From the NCBI RefSeq assembly GCF_032391395.1, contig NZ_CP135916.1:2449001-2513000 (forward strand): 64,000 bases of DNA, read 5' to 3'. Shown here piece after piece: positions 20,295 to 27,286 of the stretch (within the stretch, counting starts at the first letter, position 1; the number at the start of each line of letters is the position of its first letter). The notes under the pieces were generated by a model. That model was given only the letters and a program-made list of their open reading frames with translations, made no database searches and had not been told where the DNA came from. This DNA comes from Sphingomonas sp. Y38-1Y. GTDB taxonomy: Bacteria; Pseudomonadota; Alphaproteobacteria; Sphingomonadales; Sphingomonadaceae. Position numbers and translations under genes: made by a program.

Positions 20295-21155
20295 TCAAAC
20301 CAGCAGCGGCAATTCGCGGAACGGCTCGCGTGCCGGGCCGTCCAGCGCCGTGCCCATCTCGACCGCCATGCCGAACAGCAGGAAAGCGCCCAGGAACTGA
20401 CCGATCTCGCCGAAGCTCGGCATCATGCTGTCGGGACCATAGAGCCCACCCGGCCGCGTCGCGTCCAGATCGGCCTGCGTCGCGACCTCGCCGGTCAGCT
20501 CCGACCGCCAGCCCGACCCGGTCGCATTCTCCTGAAGCACGAACCCGTCGCGAGTCGCCGCGTCCAGCGCCTGGCCGTTCTGCGACATCGACACCGACAG
20601 GTCGCCGAGCTGGTTCTGGCTGATCCCGTCGACCACGATCGCATTGTCGCCGTTGGTGATCGTCAGCTTCGACGCGACATAGGCGTCGGGATTGTCGCCG
20701 AACGGCTCGGTGCCGATCGTGATCTTGGTCCCGTTCTCGAGCTGGAAGGTGGTCTGGCCCCAGAAGTCGTAGACGTGCTTGCCGTCGACCTCGACATGCG
20801 GGTCGCCCCAGATGCGCGTGGTCTCGCCGGTGTTGTCGTTGCGGATCGTGATTTCCGAATTCCGCTCGTCGAGCTGGAGCGTGTACCCGTCGCCCAGGTC
20901 GATGCCGCCGGTATGCTCGCCGGTCAGTTGCGCCTGCCAGCTCGCCTGCGGGATGGCCGAGAAGCTGCCGCCCGTCATCTGCCCCGCCTGCACCTGATAC
21001 GCGCTGGCGAGCGCGCGAAAGGCGAGCGCGCCCGCTTCCAGCCGGTCGGCAAACTGCGCGGCGATTCGACCGCCCATCATCAGCCCGGCGGCGGCGCCCA
21101 GCTGGCTTGCGGCGGCGCCGGCCATGAACCCTGCCTTGAAGCTCGCGTCGATCAT
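20295..21155 (-). CDS. DUF1521 protein with GDPH self-cleavage motif, candidate T3SS effector
   Basis: The product has 286 residues. The N-terminal 60 are Ala/Gly/Met-rich (MIDASFKAGFMAGAAASQLG) with no classical signal peptide. RIWGDPHVEVDGKHVYDFWG at residues 115-134 is the DUF1521 hallmark, followed by TTFQLENGTKITIGTEPF. In Bradyrhizobium, the T3SS effector NopE1 uses DUF1521 domains for Ca2+-induced self-cleavage at GD/PH. By analogy, cleavage here would fall between Asp118 and Pro119. AGGAAAGGA lies upstream of the ATG. It is the last gene of the leftward T3SS operon, which supports a secreted effector. Confidence 0.8.
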   Translation of the reverse strand: MIDASFKAGFMAGAAASQLGAAAGLMMGGRIAAQFADRLEAGALAFRALASAYQVQAGQMTGGSFSAIPQASWQAQLTGEHTGGIDLGDGYTLQLDERNSEITIRNDNTGETTRIWGDPHVEVDGKHVYDFWGQTTFQLENGTKITIGTEPFGDNPDAYVASKLTITNGDNAIVVDGISQNQLGDLSVSMSQNGQALDAATRDGFVLQENATGSGWRSELTGEVATQADLDATRPGGLYGPDSMMPSFGEIGQFLGAFLLFGMAVEMGTALDGPAREPFRELPLLV

Positions 21156-21202
21156 CGTTGCGTCCTTTCCTGTCGTTCGGGGATCGGCAGGACGCGCGCG
21201 GA

Positions 21203-21637
21203 TCAGCGCGACGCTTCCAGCCGGGCGGTGACTTCGTCCAGAAACTCGGCGACGCCTTCGACGCCCTCGCGGCCGGGGGCATAGGCCGCGAGGGCATCGT
21301 CGACGCGCTCCAGCGTGCTCCCGTCGACGCGCGCCGCCATATGGGCGGCGATCGTTCCCGCGAGCGCCTCGATGGCGCGCATCAGCTCGCCCTCCGCGGC
21401 CGGTGCGCTGCCGGGGAAGTGACCGGCCGCCATGTCGGCGACCTCTCGCAGGCGATAGGGGTCGGCGGAGGGCACGCGGCCCCGGCCATCGATCCCCAAC
21501 TCGCCCAGGATCCGACCGACCACCGCCAGGGCCACGCCGCGGACGCTCGCCTCGCCCACGCTGGCGGGCGAGCGGCCGTCGCGACCCGCCGGGTCGATGG
21601 GGCCAAGCGGCCCGGTATGGATGCGGTCGATCGTCAT
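21203..21637 (-). CDS. 144-aa protein of unknown function upstream of the DUF1521 gene
   Basis: The product is mostly helical, with an Asp/Pro-rich start (MTIDRIHTGPLGPIDPAGRD), then long amphipathic helices including LMRAIEALAGTIAAHMAARV and GVAEFLDEVTARLEASR. There is no signal peptide or membrane segment. GGGAAGAG lies 2 nt before the ATG. Only 47 bp separate it from the DUF1521 gene, so it could be a chaperone or co-secreted partner. Size and helical content fit a T3SS chaperone, but I do not recognise a family. Confidence 0.6.
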   Translation of the reverse strand: MTIDRIHTGPLGPIDPAGRDGRSPASVGEASVRGVALAVVGRILGELGIDGRGRVPSADPYRLREVADMAAGHFPGSAPAAEGELMRAIEALAGTIAAHMAARVDGSTLERVDDALAAYAPGREGVEGVAEFLDEVTARLEASR

Positions 21638-21746
21638 GTCTCTTCCCGATCAGCGTTGTGCCAGTGAGGGGCGCGAAGCGCGCTCCGCGAAACGCTTATG
21701 AGGGATAGTCGGAACGATTAGGCGTGGCGAGACGGCGGCCGGACGA

Positions 21747-22046
21747 TCAATAGCCGAGCCGGTCGCAAAGCGCGTACATCTGCTTCACGCGCGGATCGTC
21801 GGCGCCGAAGCGCGCGCGGATCGAGGCGCGCTGTGCGCAGGTCGACCGCGCCTTCGCAGAGGTTTCCGCGCGCGATGCCGCTCGGCCGCTGCGCGACGAA
21901 TGCGCGCGCATCGTCGTACTGAGCACCGCGCCCTGCCCCGTCGCCACGGGGTCGATCTGCGCCGATGCCGGTAAGGCGCCGACGATTGCGGCCGCGCCGA
22001 GGGCAGGGATCAAGATGGACCGAAGCACGGTCGGCAAGCGGATCAT
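21747..22046 (-). CDS. small secreted protein, paralog 3 (two Cys, C-terminal Gly-Tyr)
   Basis: The 99-residue product has a Sec signal peptide (MIRLPTVLRSILIPALGAAA...ALPASAQ, cleavage after SAQ or ASA), a Gly/Ser/Ala/Arg-rich middle, and a C-terminal module TCAQRASIRARFGADDPRV, then ALCDRLGY. The Cys pair, the G-x-x-x-P-x-V turn and the terminal Gly-Tyr recur in the genes at 22059 and 22679. It belongs to the leftward T3SS operon. The function is unknown; a disulfide-stabilised periplasmic or exported protein is likely. Confidence 0.65.
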   Translation of the reverse strand: MIRLPTVLRSILIPALGAAAIVGALPASAQIDPVATGQGAVLSTTMRAHSSRSGRAASRAETSAKARSTCAQRASIRARFGADDPRVKQMYALCDRLGY

Positions 22047-22058
22047 GGAAGACTCTGT

Positions 22059-22346
22059 TTAGCGATAGCCGGCACGCGCGCACAGCCGCAGCAATGCCGG
22101 ATCGCCGGCGCCAGCCGCGACACGTCGCGTCGCGGCCGCGCACTTCGCGCGCGCGATCGCCGCGTTCGATCGTTCGCCGCGTCGATTGCCCTGGTTCGCG
22201 CGCAGGATCGAGCGCGTCGTGGCGCCGTGCAGCACGGCTTGGCCGTGGTCCTGAAGCTGCGTCGTGGGAAGCTCCTGCGCGCCGGCGCTCGTTGCGCAGG
22301 CGCCCACGAGCAACGCGAGCGCCACAAGTTTGGGGATCGTTGTCAC
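22059..22346 (-). CDS. small secreted protein, paralog 2 (two Cys, C-terminal Gly-Tyr)
   Basis: The product has 95 residues from GTG at 22346 (SD-like GAGGCAGG just upstream). A TTG at 22367 that overlaps the upstream stop (TTGA) is an alternative adding 7 residues. The signal peptide is IPKLVALALLVGACATSAGA. Cleavage after AGA is likeliest, although VGAC is a weak lipobox. The C-terminal module is KCAAATRRVAAGAGDPALLR, then LCARAGYR. It is paralogous to its two neighbours and extends one Arg past Gly-Tyr. Function unknown. Confidence 0.6.
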   Translation of the reverse strand: MTTIPKLVALALLVGACATSAGAQELPTTQLQDHGQAVLHGATTRSILRANQGNRRGERSNAAIARAKCAAATRRVAAGAGDPALLRLCARAGYR

Positions 22347-22363
22347 CGGCCTGCCTCGTCGCC

Positions 22364-22651
22364 TCAATTCAGGCCTGCGCGATGGCGTCCATCGGCCTCG
22401 TCGAACGCGACCGATCCGCGGGTCGACCCGACCCCATCGGCGGTGGCCGCATCGGGATCGCTATTGTCACCCGCGGGACCCGTTTCGCCATGCGCGACGC
22501 GCGGCGGCGAAGCGGTTTCGCTGCGTACCATTGCGTGACCCGCACTGTCGGCCAAGTCGCCCATATCGTCGTCTGACTTCTGCTCGCCGGGCGTCCGGAC
22601 TCCGAGCTGTGACCGAAGGCTGGTCAGCTCTCCACTGATCGAAGCGACCAT
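22364..22651 (-). CDS. 95-aa disordered acidic protein
   Basis: The product begins MVASISGELTSLRSQLGVRT and continues as Asp/Gly/Ser/Thr-rich sequence with no hydrophobic core, signal peptide or membrane segment, so it is probably disordered. GGGAG is 8 nt before the ATG. It lies between two of the three small secreted paralogs, and its stop overlaps the possible TTG start of the next gene. It has no recognisable homology. It could be a secreted substrate or a chaperone-binding peptide, but this is only positional. Confidence 0.5.
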   Translation of the reverse strand: MVASISGELTSLRSQLGVRTPGEQKSDDDMGDLADSAGHAMVRSETASPPRVAHGETGPAGDNSDPDAATADGVGSTRGSVAFDEADGRHRAGLN

Positions 22652-22678
22652 GACGCCGTCTCCCGAATGTCGGCGCGG

Positions 22679-22972
22679 TTAGTATCCCGCACGTGCGCAC
22701 AGCGCGTTGAGACGCTGCACCTTGGGGTGGTTCGCGCCCAGATTCGCGGCGGCACGACCGCGATTGGCACAGGTGGCGGCGGCCGAGCTGCGCGAGGTGC
22801 GACTGCGCGACGTGCGCTGGCCACCGTTACGATAGGCCTCGCGGACGCCGTGGTTCATGACCTCGCCAAGTCCCGCCTGGACAGGATCCATCGCCGGGGA
22901 AATATCCTGCGCCGCCGCCGGAATGGCCACCGGTGAAAGGATCAGTGCGGCTGCCAACATCTTGAAACGCAT
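22679..22972 (-). CDS. small secreted protein, paralog 1 (two Cys, C-terminal Gly-Tyr)
   Basis: The product has 97 residues. The signal peptide MRFKMLAAALILSPVAIPAA is followed by an AQD cleavage site. A Ser/Arg-rich linker (SRSRTSRSSAAA) leads into TCANRGRAAANLGANHPKVQ and ALCARAGY at the C-terminus. It is the clearest member of the three-paralog set. The start at 22972 is chosen because the upstream residues do not form a signal peptide. It lies 81 bp downstream of the filament-like gene in the leftward operon. Confidence 0.65.
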   Translation of the reverse strand: MRFKMLAAALILSPVAIPAAAQDISPAMDPVQAGLGEVMNHGVREAYRNGGQRTSRSRTSRSSAAATCANRGRAAANLGANHPKVQRLNALCARAGY

Positions 22973-23053
22973 GGGAACCTCCGCAATCGTTGGACCATGT
23001 TGGAGGTCCAGCCGCAAGGCCGAACCCCCGACATGTGTCGATAGCGCGATGAA

Positions 23054-23653
23054 TTACTGCTTACGCGCCATGTTCGCCATCGCTTCACCGATCGCCTTGA
23101 TCGACGTGCTGGCGGCGTTCGAGACCATGCTGAACTGCTGCGCGACCGTCGTGAACTCGGTCGAAAGGCTCGCGTCGCCGTCCTTGATCTGCTGCGACAG
23201 CGATTCCATTTCGTCACCCAGCTCGTTGAGTGTCGACCCGAGCGAGCGTGCGATCGCCATCAGCCAGCCTGGCGCCTTGCCGCCGCCGCGCGCCGACTTG
23301 GCATCGTCACCCTCCGACACGTCACGCGCCATGTCTTGGATGAATTCGTTGAGCTCGCGCTGCTGATCGCCGATCTCGGCCGGGCTGGCACCCGTCTCGC
23401 GACCGAGCTGTTCGATTGCCTGGTCGAGGTTCTGGGCCGAGCCCTGAACATCGCCCATCGAGCCGGCGAACGCGCCCTGCGCCATGTCGATCGCCGACTG
23501 CGGCAGCCCCAGGTTTTGGCCGAGCTGCTGGATGAACTGCTGGCCGATCTGCGACACCATCTGCATCGCCAGCTGGCTGACGATCCCGCCCACCGGGCCG
23601 AGCATCGAGGTGGCGAGGAGCGAAACCGGGTTGATACCGCCGAAACCGAACAT
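23054..23653 (-). CDS. T3SS-associated needle/filament-like secreted protein
   Basis: The product has 199 residues and no Sec signal. The N-terminal hydrophobic/Gly segment (FGFGGINPVSLLATSMLGPV) leads into long Gln-rich amphipathic helices (MQMVSQIGQQFIQQLGQNLG), an Asp/Gly linker, and a helical C-terminus. The last about 40 residues (TTVAQQFSMVSNAASTSIKA...MANMARKQ) resemble the C-terminus of the needle candidate at 34650 (...LETMARKS). This suggests that the two polymerise or share a recognition end. It follows the LuxR gene in the leftward operon. EspA-like filament, tip or translocator are all possible; I cannot decide. Confidence 0.6.
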   Translation of the reverse strand: MFGFGGINPVSLLATSMLGPVGGIVSQLAMQMVSQIGQQFIQQLGQNLGLPQSAIDMAQGAFAGSMGDVQGSAQNLDQAIEQLGRETGASPAEIGDQQRELNEFIQDMARDVSEGDDAKSARGGGKAPGWLMAIARSLGSTLNELGDEMESLSQQIKDGDASLSTEFTTVAQQFSMVSNAASTSIKAIGEAMANMARKQ

Positions 23654-23773
23654 CGTCTGTCTCCTTGAAACCGTCTGTACCGGGCGGCTTCGCTGCGCCG
23701 CCGTCCCCATCCTTTTCGCCGATCCGCCCCGCCGCCACACTCACCGATCCGACTAGCGGCCTAGTCGAATCGC

Positions 23774-24130
23774 TTAGCTGAGCGGATGGAACAGCACGCC
23801 GGCGAGCGCGATCAGCTCCCGCACGCCGTCCAGCTCCAGCTTGCGGCACATGTTGTTGAGGTGGACGCGCACCGTGTTCTCGCTGATGACGAGCAGCGTC
23901 GCGATGTCGGCATTGGCGCGCCCCCAGCCCAGGAAGCGGAGGACCGCCGCTTCCGTCCGGGTCAGCGTCTGGATCGACTCGATGTGGCGCGCGGGGATGC
24001 GGCTCTTGGGAATGCGGAACTCGCCGATCAGCTCCTCTTCCTCGGCGGCGACCGCATCGGCCTTGCGCAGGAGCCGCATCAGCTCGCGAAGGCGCGCTTC
24101 CTCGGCGGGGTCGAAACTGTCCTCGCTCAT
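23774..24130 (-). CDS. LuxR-type HTH transcriptional regulator encoded in the T3SS operon
   Basis: The 118-residue product has an acidic helical N-terminus (MSEDSFDPAEEARLRELMRL), then a C-terminal GerE/LuxR helix-turn-helix: LTRTEAAVLRFLGWGRANAD, LLVISENTVRVHLNNMCRKL. There is no receiver or autoinducer domain, so its activity is set by expression or by a partner protein. ATGA overlap with the sctT stop couples it to the apparatus genes. It is the only DNA-binding regulator in the locus and probably controls T3SS or effector expression. Confidence 0.82.
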   Translation of the reverse strand: MSEDSFDPAEEARLRELMRLLRKADAVAAEEEELIGEFRIPKSRIPARHIESIQTLTRTEAAVLRFLGWGRANADIATLLVISENTVRVHLNNMCRKLELDGVRELIALAGVLFHPLS

Positions 24131-24921
24131 CGCGCTAATGCTCCGATCACCGCCTTCACCACGCCGCCGCGCTGGGCGAGGTCGTTGACCACCGCCTGCG
24201 CGATCGCGGGCACCAGCATGACGATCAGCAACGTCGCCGCCCAGCTTTTGAGCGACAGCGACAGCGAAAACACGTTGAGCTGCTGCGCGAAGCGGTTGAG
24301 CAGCCCGAGGCCGGCATCGATGACATAGAGCACCATGATGACCGGTGCCGAGACGAGGAAGGCAAGCATCATCAGCCGTCCGAACTCGTTTTCGAAGACG
24401 CGCAGCGACCCCATGTCCAGACTGGGCCAATCCGCGGCGATCGGCCAGATCGCATAGCTTTCGATCACCGTGCCGACGAGCAGCAGCAACCCGCCCGACG
24501 CCACGAAGATGACATTGGCCAGCCGTCCGAGAAAGGCGCCGTTCAGCGAGGTCATGTTGCCACCCATCGGCTCCAGGATCTGGCCGATCGTCGCGCCCAC
24601 CTTGGCATCGATGATCTCGCCCGCCGCCTCGATCGCCCAGAGAAGCGTGCCGAAGAAGAAGCCGATGACGAGGCCGGCGGCGGCTTCCTTGAGCAGCATC
24701 CGTGCCCACTGGATCGCGCCCATCGCGTTGGGGTCGACCGACGGCTGCATGACGAAGGCGACGCCGCCCAGCGTCAGGATGATCGCGTTGCGGACGGTCG
24801 GCGGGATGATGTCCTTGGCGAACACCGGAACGAGCACGAACGCGAAGCCGAACCGCGCCGAGGCGAGCGCGACGAGCAGCAACTGCGCACCCCAGGGCTG
24901 CGACGCGATGCCACCCCCCAT
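24127..24921 (-). CDS. sctT: T3SS export apparatus protein SctT (FliR/YscT family)
   Basis: The 264-residue product has six or more membrane helices. The N-terminus WGAQLLLVALASARFGFAFV, VPVFAKDIIPPTVRNAIILT and later VIGFFFGTLLWAIEAAGEII are the FliR/SctT family blocks. SctR, SctS and SctT form the export gate at the inner membrane. The ATG at 24921 shares one base with the sctS stop (TGATG). The longer frame upstream is sctS read out of phase. Confidence 0.93.
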   Translation of the reverse strand: MGGGIASQPWGAQLLLVALASARFGFAFVLVPVFAKDIIPPTVRNAIILTLGGVAFVMQPSVDPNAMGAIQWARMLLKEAAAGLVIGFFFGTLLWAIEAAGEIIDAKVGATIGQILEPMGGNMTSLNGAFLGRLANVIFVASGGLLLLVGTVIESYAIWPIAADWPSLDMGSLRVFENEFGRLMMLAFLVSAPVIMVLYVIDAGLGLLNRFAQQLNVFSLSLSLKSWAATLLIVMLVPAIAQAVVNDLAQRGGVVKAVIGALAR

Positions 24922-25190
24922 CAGCTGCGCACCATCCCCGCGAAGCCCGAAAAGATCTGGTCGCTGAACGTATAGAGGCTGCCGCCGAGCAGCCCCGCGG
25001 TGACGAACAAGGTCGCGACGACCGCAAAGAACTTCAGCGTATATTGCAGCGTCTGTTCCTGAAGCTGCGTCGCCGCCTGCACGATCGCGACGAGCAGGCC
25101 CACAGCGGACGCCGCGATGATCGGCGGCGCGGAGAGCAGGAGGACCAGCCACAGGGCCTGCGTGGTGACGGAGAGGATGGACTCGGTCAT
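24921..25190 (-). CDS. sctS: T3SS export apparatus protein SctS (FliQ/YscS family)
   Basis: The 89-residue product has two hydrophobic hairpin helices, with the family core LLLSAPPIIAASAVGLLVAI and QAATQLQEQTLQYTLKFFAV. It is the normal SctS length. The start MTESILSVTTQAL at 25190 is chosen over an ATG eight codons upstream because it matches family length. It is separated from sctR by 228 bp filled with repeats, which is unusual inside an export-gate gene set. Confidence 0.94.
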   Translation of the reverse strand: MTESILSVTTQALWLVLLLSAPPIIAASAVGLLVAIVQAATQLQEQTLQYTLKFFAVVATLFVTAGLLGGSLYTFSDQIFSGFAGMVRS

Positions 25191-25212
25191 GCCACTTGCC
25201 CCGCCCTGATCC

Positions 25213-25402
25213 ACCGTTTGGGCTGAGCTTGTCGAAGCACGTGCGCCGAAGCGCCGACACCCCAGACACGTCCTTCGACAAGCTCAGGACGAACGGGATG
25301 TGGGTCAGCCCTACCCACCCCGTTCGTGCTGAGCCTGTCGAAGCACGTGCGCCGAAGCGCCGACGCCCGAGACACGTCCTTCGACAAGCTCAGGACGAAC
25401 GG
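25213..25402 (+). repeat. family A repeat, two tandem inverted pairs between sctS and sctR
   Basis: Two roughly 85-bp inverted pairs (25213-25296 and about 25319-25402), each with the GAGCTTGTCGAAG (or GAGCCTGTCGAAG) core and its complement. They are near-identical even in the spacer (GTGCGCCGAAGCGCCGAC), so one arose by recent duplication. Confidence 0.9.
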
Positions 25403-25418
25403 AGGTTGCCCGCCGCTC

Positions 25419-26075
25419 TCAAACATAGCTCAGCACCAGATTGTGGCTGATCTTCACCCACCCATCGACCAGCACGAACAACAGGAGCTTGAACGGCAAG
25501 GATATGGTCACCGGCGACAACATCATCATGCCGAGCGCCAACAGGATGTTCGAGATGACCAGGTCGATGACGAGGAACGGCAGGAACAACAGAAAGCCGA
25601 TCTGGAACGCCGTCGTCAGTTCCTTCACGATGAAGGCCGGGATGACGACGATGAAGTCGGTCGGCGCCGCCGCCTGGGTGTTGGTCTTGGCGGCAACGCG
25701 CGCCTGCGTACGCACGAAGAACTCGCGCTCGCCGGGATCGCTATGCTCGATCAGGAAGGCGCGCAGCGGCTCCTTGGCGCGGTCGGCGGTGGAAAAGATC
25801 TGATCGGCCTGCTGCGCGCTCGCCGCGACGTTCGGCCCGGCGGCAACCTGCATCTGCTGGATCGTCGGATACATGACATAGAGCGACAGGATCAGCGCCA
25901 GCCCGTTGAGGACGAGATTGGGCGGCACCTGCTGAAGCCCCAATGCATTGCGCACCAGGCTCAGCACGACGACGATCTTGGTGAAGCTCGTCACCATCAC
26001 CGCGAAGAAGGGCGCCAGCGCAATGAGCACGACGGTGACGAGCGCCGTGCCGGGCGTGAAGGCCGAGAGGTCCAT
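25419..26075 (-). CDS. sctR: T3SS export apparatus protein SctR (FliP/YscR family)
   Basis: The product has 218 residues and four membrane helices. TSFTKIVVVLSLVRNALGLQ, QVPPNLVLNGLALILSLYVM, VIPAFIVKELTTAFQIGFLL and LLALGMMMLSPVTISLPFKL are the FliP/SctR signatures. It lacks the cleaved signal peptide seen in many flagellar FliP proteins, as expected for SctR. The ATG is 3 bp after the small SpoA gene. Confidence 0.95.
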   Translation of the reverse strand: MDLSAFTPGTALVTVVLIALAPFFAVMVTSFTKIVVVLSLVRNALGLQQVPPNLVLNGLALILSLYVMYPTIQQMQVAAGPNVAASAQQADQIFSTADRAKEPLRAFLIEHSDPGEREFFVRTQARVAAKTNTQAAAPTDFIVVIPAFIVKELTTAFQIGFLLFLPFLVIDLVISNILLALGMMMLSPVTISLPFKLLLFVLVDGWVKISHNLVLSYV

Positions 26076-26078
26076 CGA

Positions 26079-26351
26079 TCAATCCCCGATCAGGACGCCG
26101 TACGCATCGCCCACCGACACCAATGTGCCGCGCGCGAACGGCTTGCCCGCGGCGAGCAGGCGGACGGGGATGCCGCCGCCGTCGGTGGCGGCATCGACGG
26201 GCACGACGCTGCCGGCCGCCAGTCCCTGGATCTGCCCGAGCGCGAGGGCGCCCGCATCAATCTCGATCGTGACGGACACGCCGAAGCGCGCGTCGGGTGG
26301 CGGCGGCGCAGCCGGTTCGGCAGCGGCGGGGCGTTCGGTCAGGTCCTGCAT
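26079..26351 (-). CDS. sctQ2: SpoA-domain C-ring protein, SctQ C-terminal half (FliN-like)
   Basis: The 90-residue product has a Pro/Ala-rich tail followed by one SpoA (surface presentation of antigens) domain: VTIEIDAGALALGQIQGLAA...PVRLLAAGKPFARGTLVSVG. With the gene at 26352 it makes up a split SctQ, as with HrcQa/HrcQb in Pseudomonas and like FliM/FliN. The protein forms the cytoplasmic sorting platform. Its ATG follows the upstream stop directly. Confidence 0.85.
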   Translation of the reverse strand: MQDLTERPAAAEPAAPPPPDARFGVSVTIEIDAGALALGQIQGLAAGSVVPVDAATDGGGIPVRLLAAGKPFARGTLVSVGDAYGVLIGD

Positions 26352-26990
26352 TCAGGATGCTCCGATGGAATGGATGTGAAAGGCGGATCGGGCGGCATCG
26401 AACCGCCCCGAACAGGTCCGGCCCGCGACCGTCAGCCGCGCGGGCAGCGACGCGCCGCCCAGCAGCAGCAGGTCACCGGGTGCGAGCGAGGCAGCGTCAT
26501 GCGGCGCGAGCTTCGGTCCCTCGACACTCAGCATCGCCGGCAGCGAGAGTGCGGCGATCAGCTCCGGCGCGAAGTCAGGGCGCGCCGGCAGCAGCGCCAG
26601 CGTGGTCGGCACCGAGAGGCGAAGACGGGAGGCGCCGCCATGGTCGATCGTGACGATCACCCCTTCGCCGGGCTCGGCGGCCAGCGTGTCGGGATCGAGC
26701 GTGAGGCCCAGCGCCGCCTCGATCGCGGCGACCAGCGGCTCGGCCCGCTCGATCGCCGCCGCCGCGCCGACGCCGTCGCCGGCGTCGAGCCGCAGCGGCG
26801 CGCCGTCCAGCCGGTCGACCGCCAGCGCCGCGCCATTGTGGAAGCGAAGCCAGTCGCCGCGCCGCTCAGGCTCGGCATCGATCCGCGCCGACAGGACGAG
26901 CCCGTCGACGCGCACGCCGTTCAATGCCGCCAGCGCGACGCGCCGCAGTTCGGCCTCGGCCGGATCGATCGCGGGGAGCGTCAGCGTCAT
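26352..26990 (-). CDS. sctQ: SctQ N-terminal/first SpoA C-ring protein
   Basis: The product has 212 residues. The N-terminal part (LRRVALAALNGVRVDGLVLS) is poorly conserved. The C-terminal region PGDLLLLGGASLPARLTVAG has SpoA-like strands. Position and order (after FliO, before the small SpoA gene and sctR) match SctQ. A real SctQ usually has two SpoA domains and about 300 residues; here the second domain is the next gene. Sorting-platform role in the cytoplasm. Overlaps the FliO-like stop by 4 bp. Confidence 0.75.
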   Translation of the reverse strand: MTLTLPAIDPAEAELRRVALAALNGVRVDGLVLSARIDAEPERRGDWLRFHNGAALAVDRLDGAPLRLDAGDGVGAAAAIERAEPLVAAIEAALGLTLDPDTLAAEPGEGVIVTIDHGGASRLRLSVPTTLALLPARPDFAPELIAALSLPAMLSVEGPKLAPHDAASLAPGDLLLLGGASLPARLTVAGRTCSGRFDAARSAFHIHSIGAS

Positions 26991-27286
26991 GCCAGCGGCT
27001 CCGGCTCACCCGCGGGCCAGCTCTTGAGCAGGCTGATGCCGCCCGCGGTCACGCCGACCAGCATGACCTCGCCGCGCGCCTCGATCAGCACGACGCGCTC
27101 GGTCTGCCCCAGCGGCATCGCGCGCAGGAAGCGGATCGGCCGCTCACCCTCGCTCTCGGCGGTCTGGAAGCGGTCCTGCCAGCGACGCAGTCCCTTCAGC
27201 AGGACGAAGGCGAGCCCCAGCACCACCGCCAGCGCGATGATGACGGCGAGCAGGCTCGACAACACGGTCCACACGCTCATGCCCAT
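26987..27286 (-). CDS. fliO: FliO-like protein in the T3SS operon
   Basis: The product has 99 residues. One N-terminal membrane helix (MSVWTVLSSLLAVIIALAVV) is followed by a small cytoplasmic beta domain with PIRFLRAMPLGQTERVVLIE and VMLVGVTAGGISLL, the FliO pattern. FliO helps assemble the flagellar FliP/SctR ring. Injectisomes normally lack it, so its presence between sctU and sctQ is unusual. It overlaps sctU by 10 bp and sctQ by 4 bp, so it belongs to the operon. Confidence 0.72.
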   Translation of the reverse strand: MGMSVWTVLSSLLAVIIALAVVLGLAFVLLKGLRRWQDRFQTAESEGERPIRFLRAMPLGQTERVVLIEARGEVMLVGVTAGGISLLKSWPAGEPEPLA

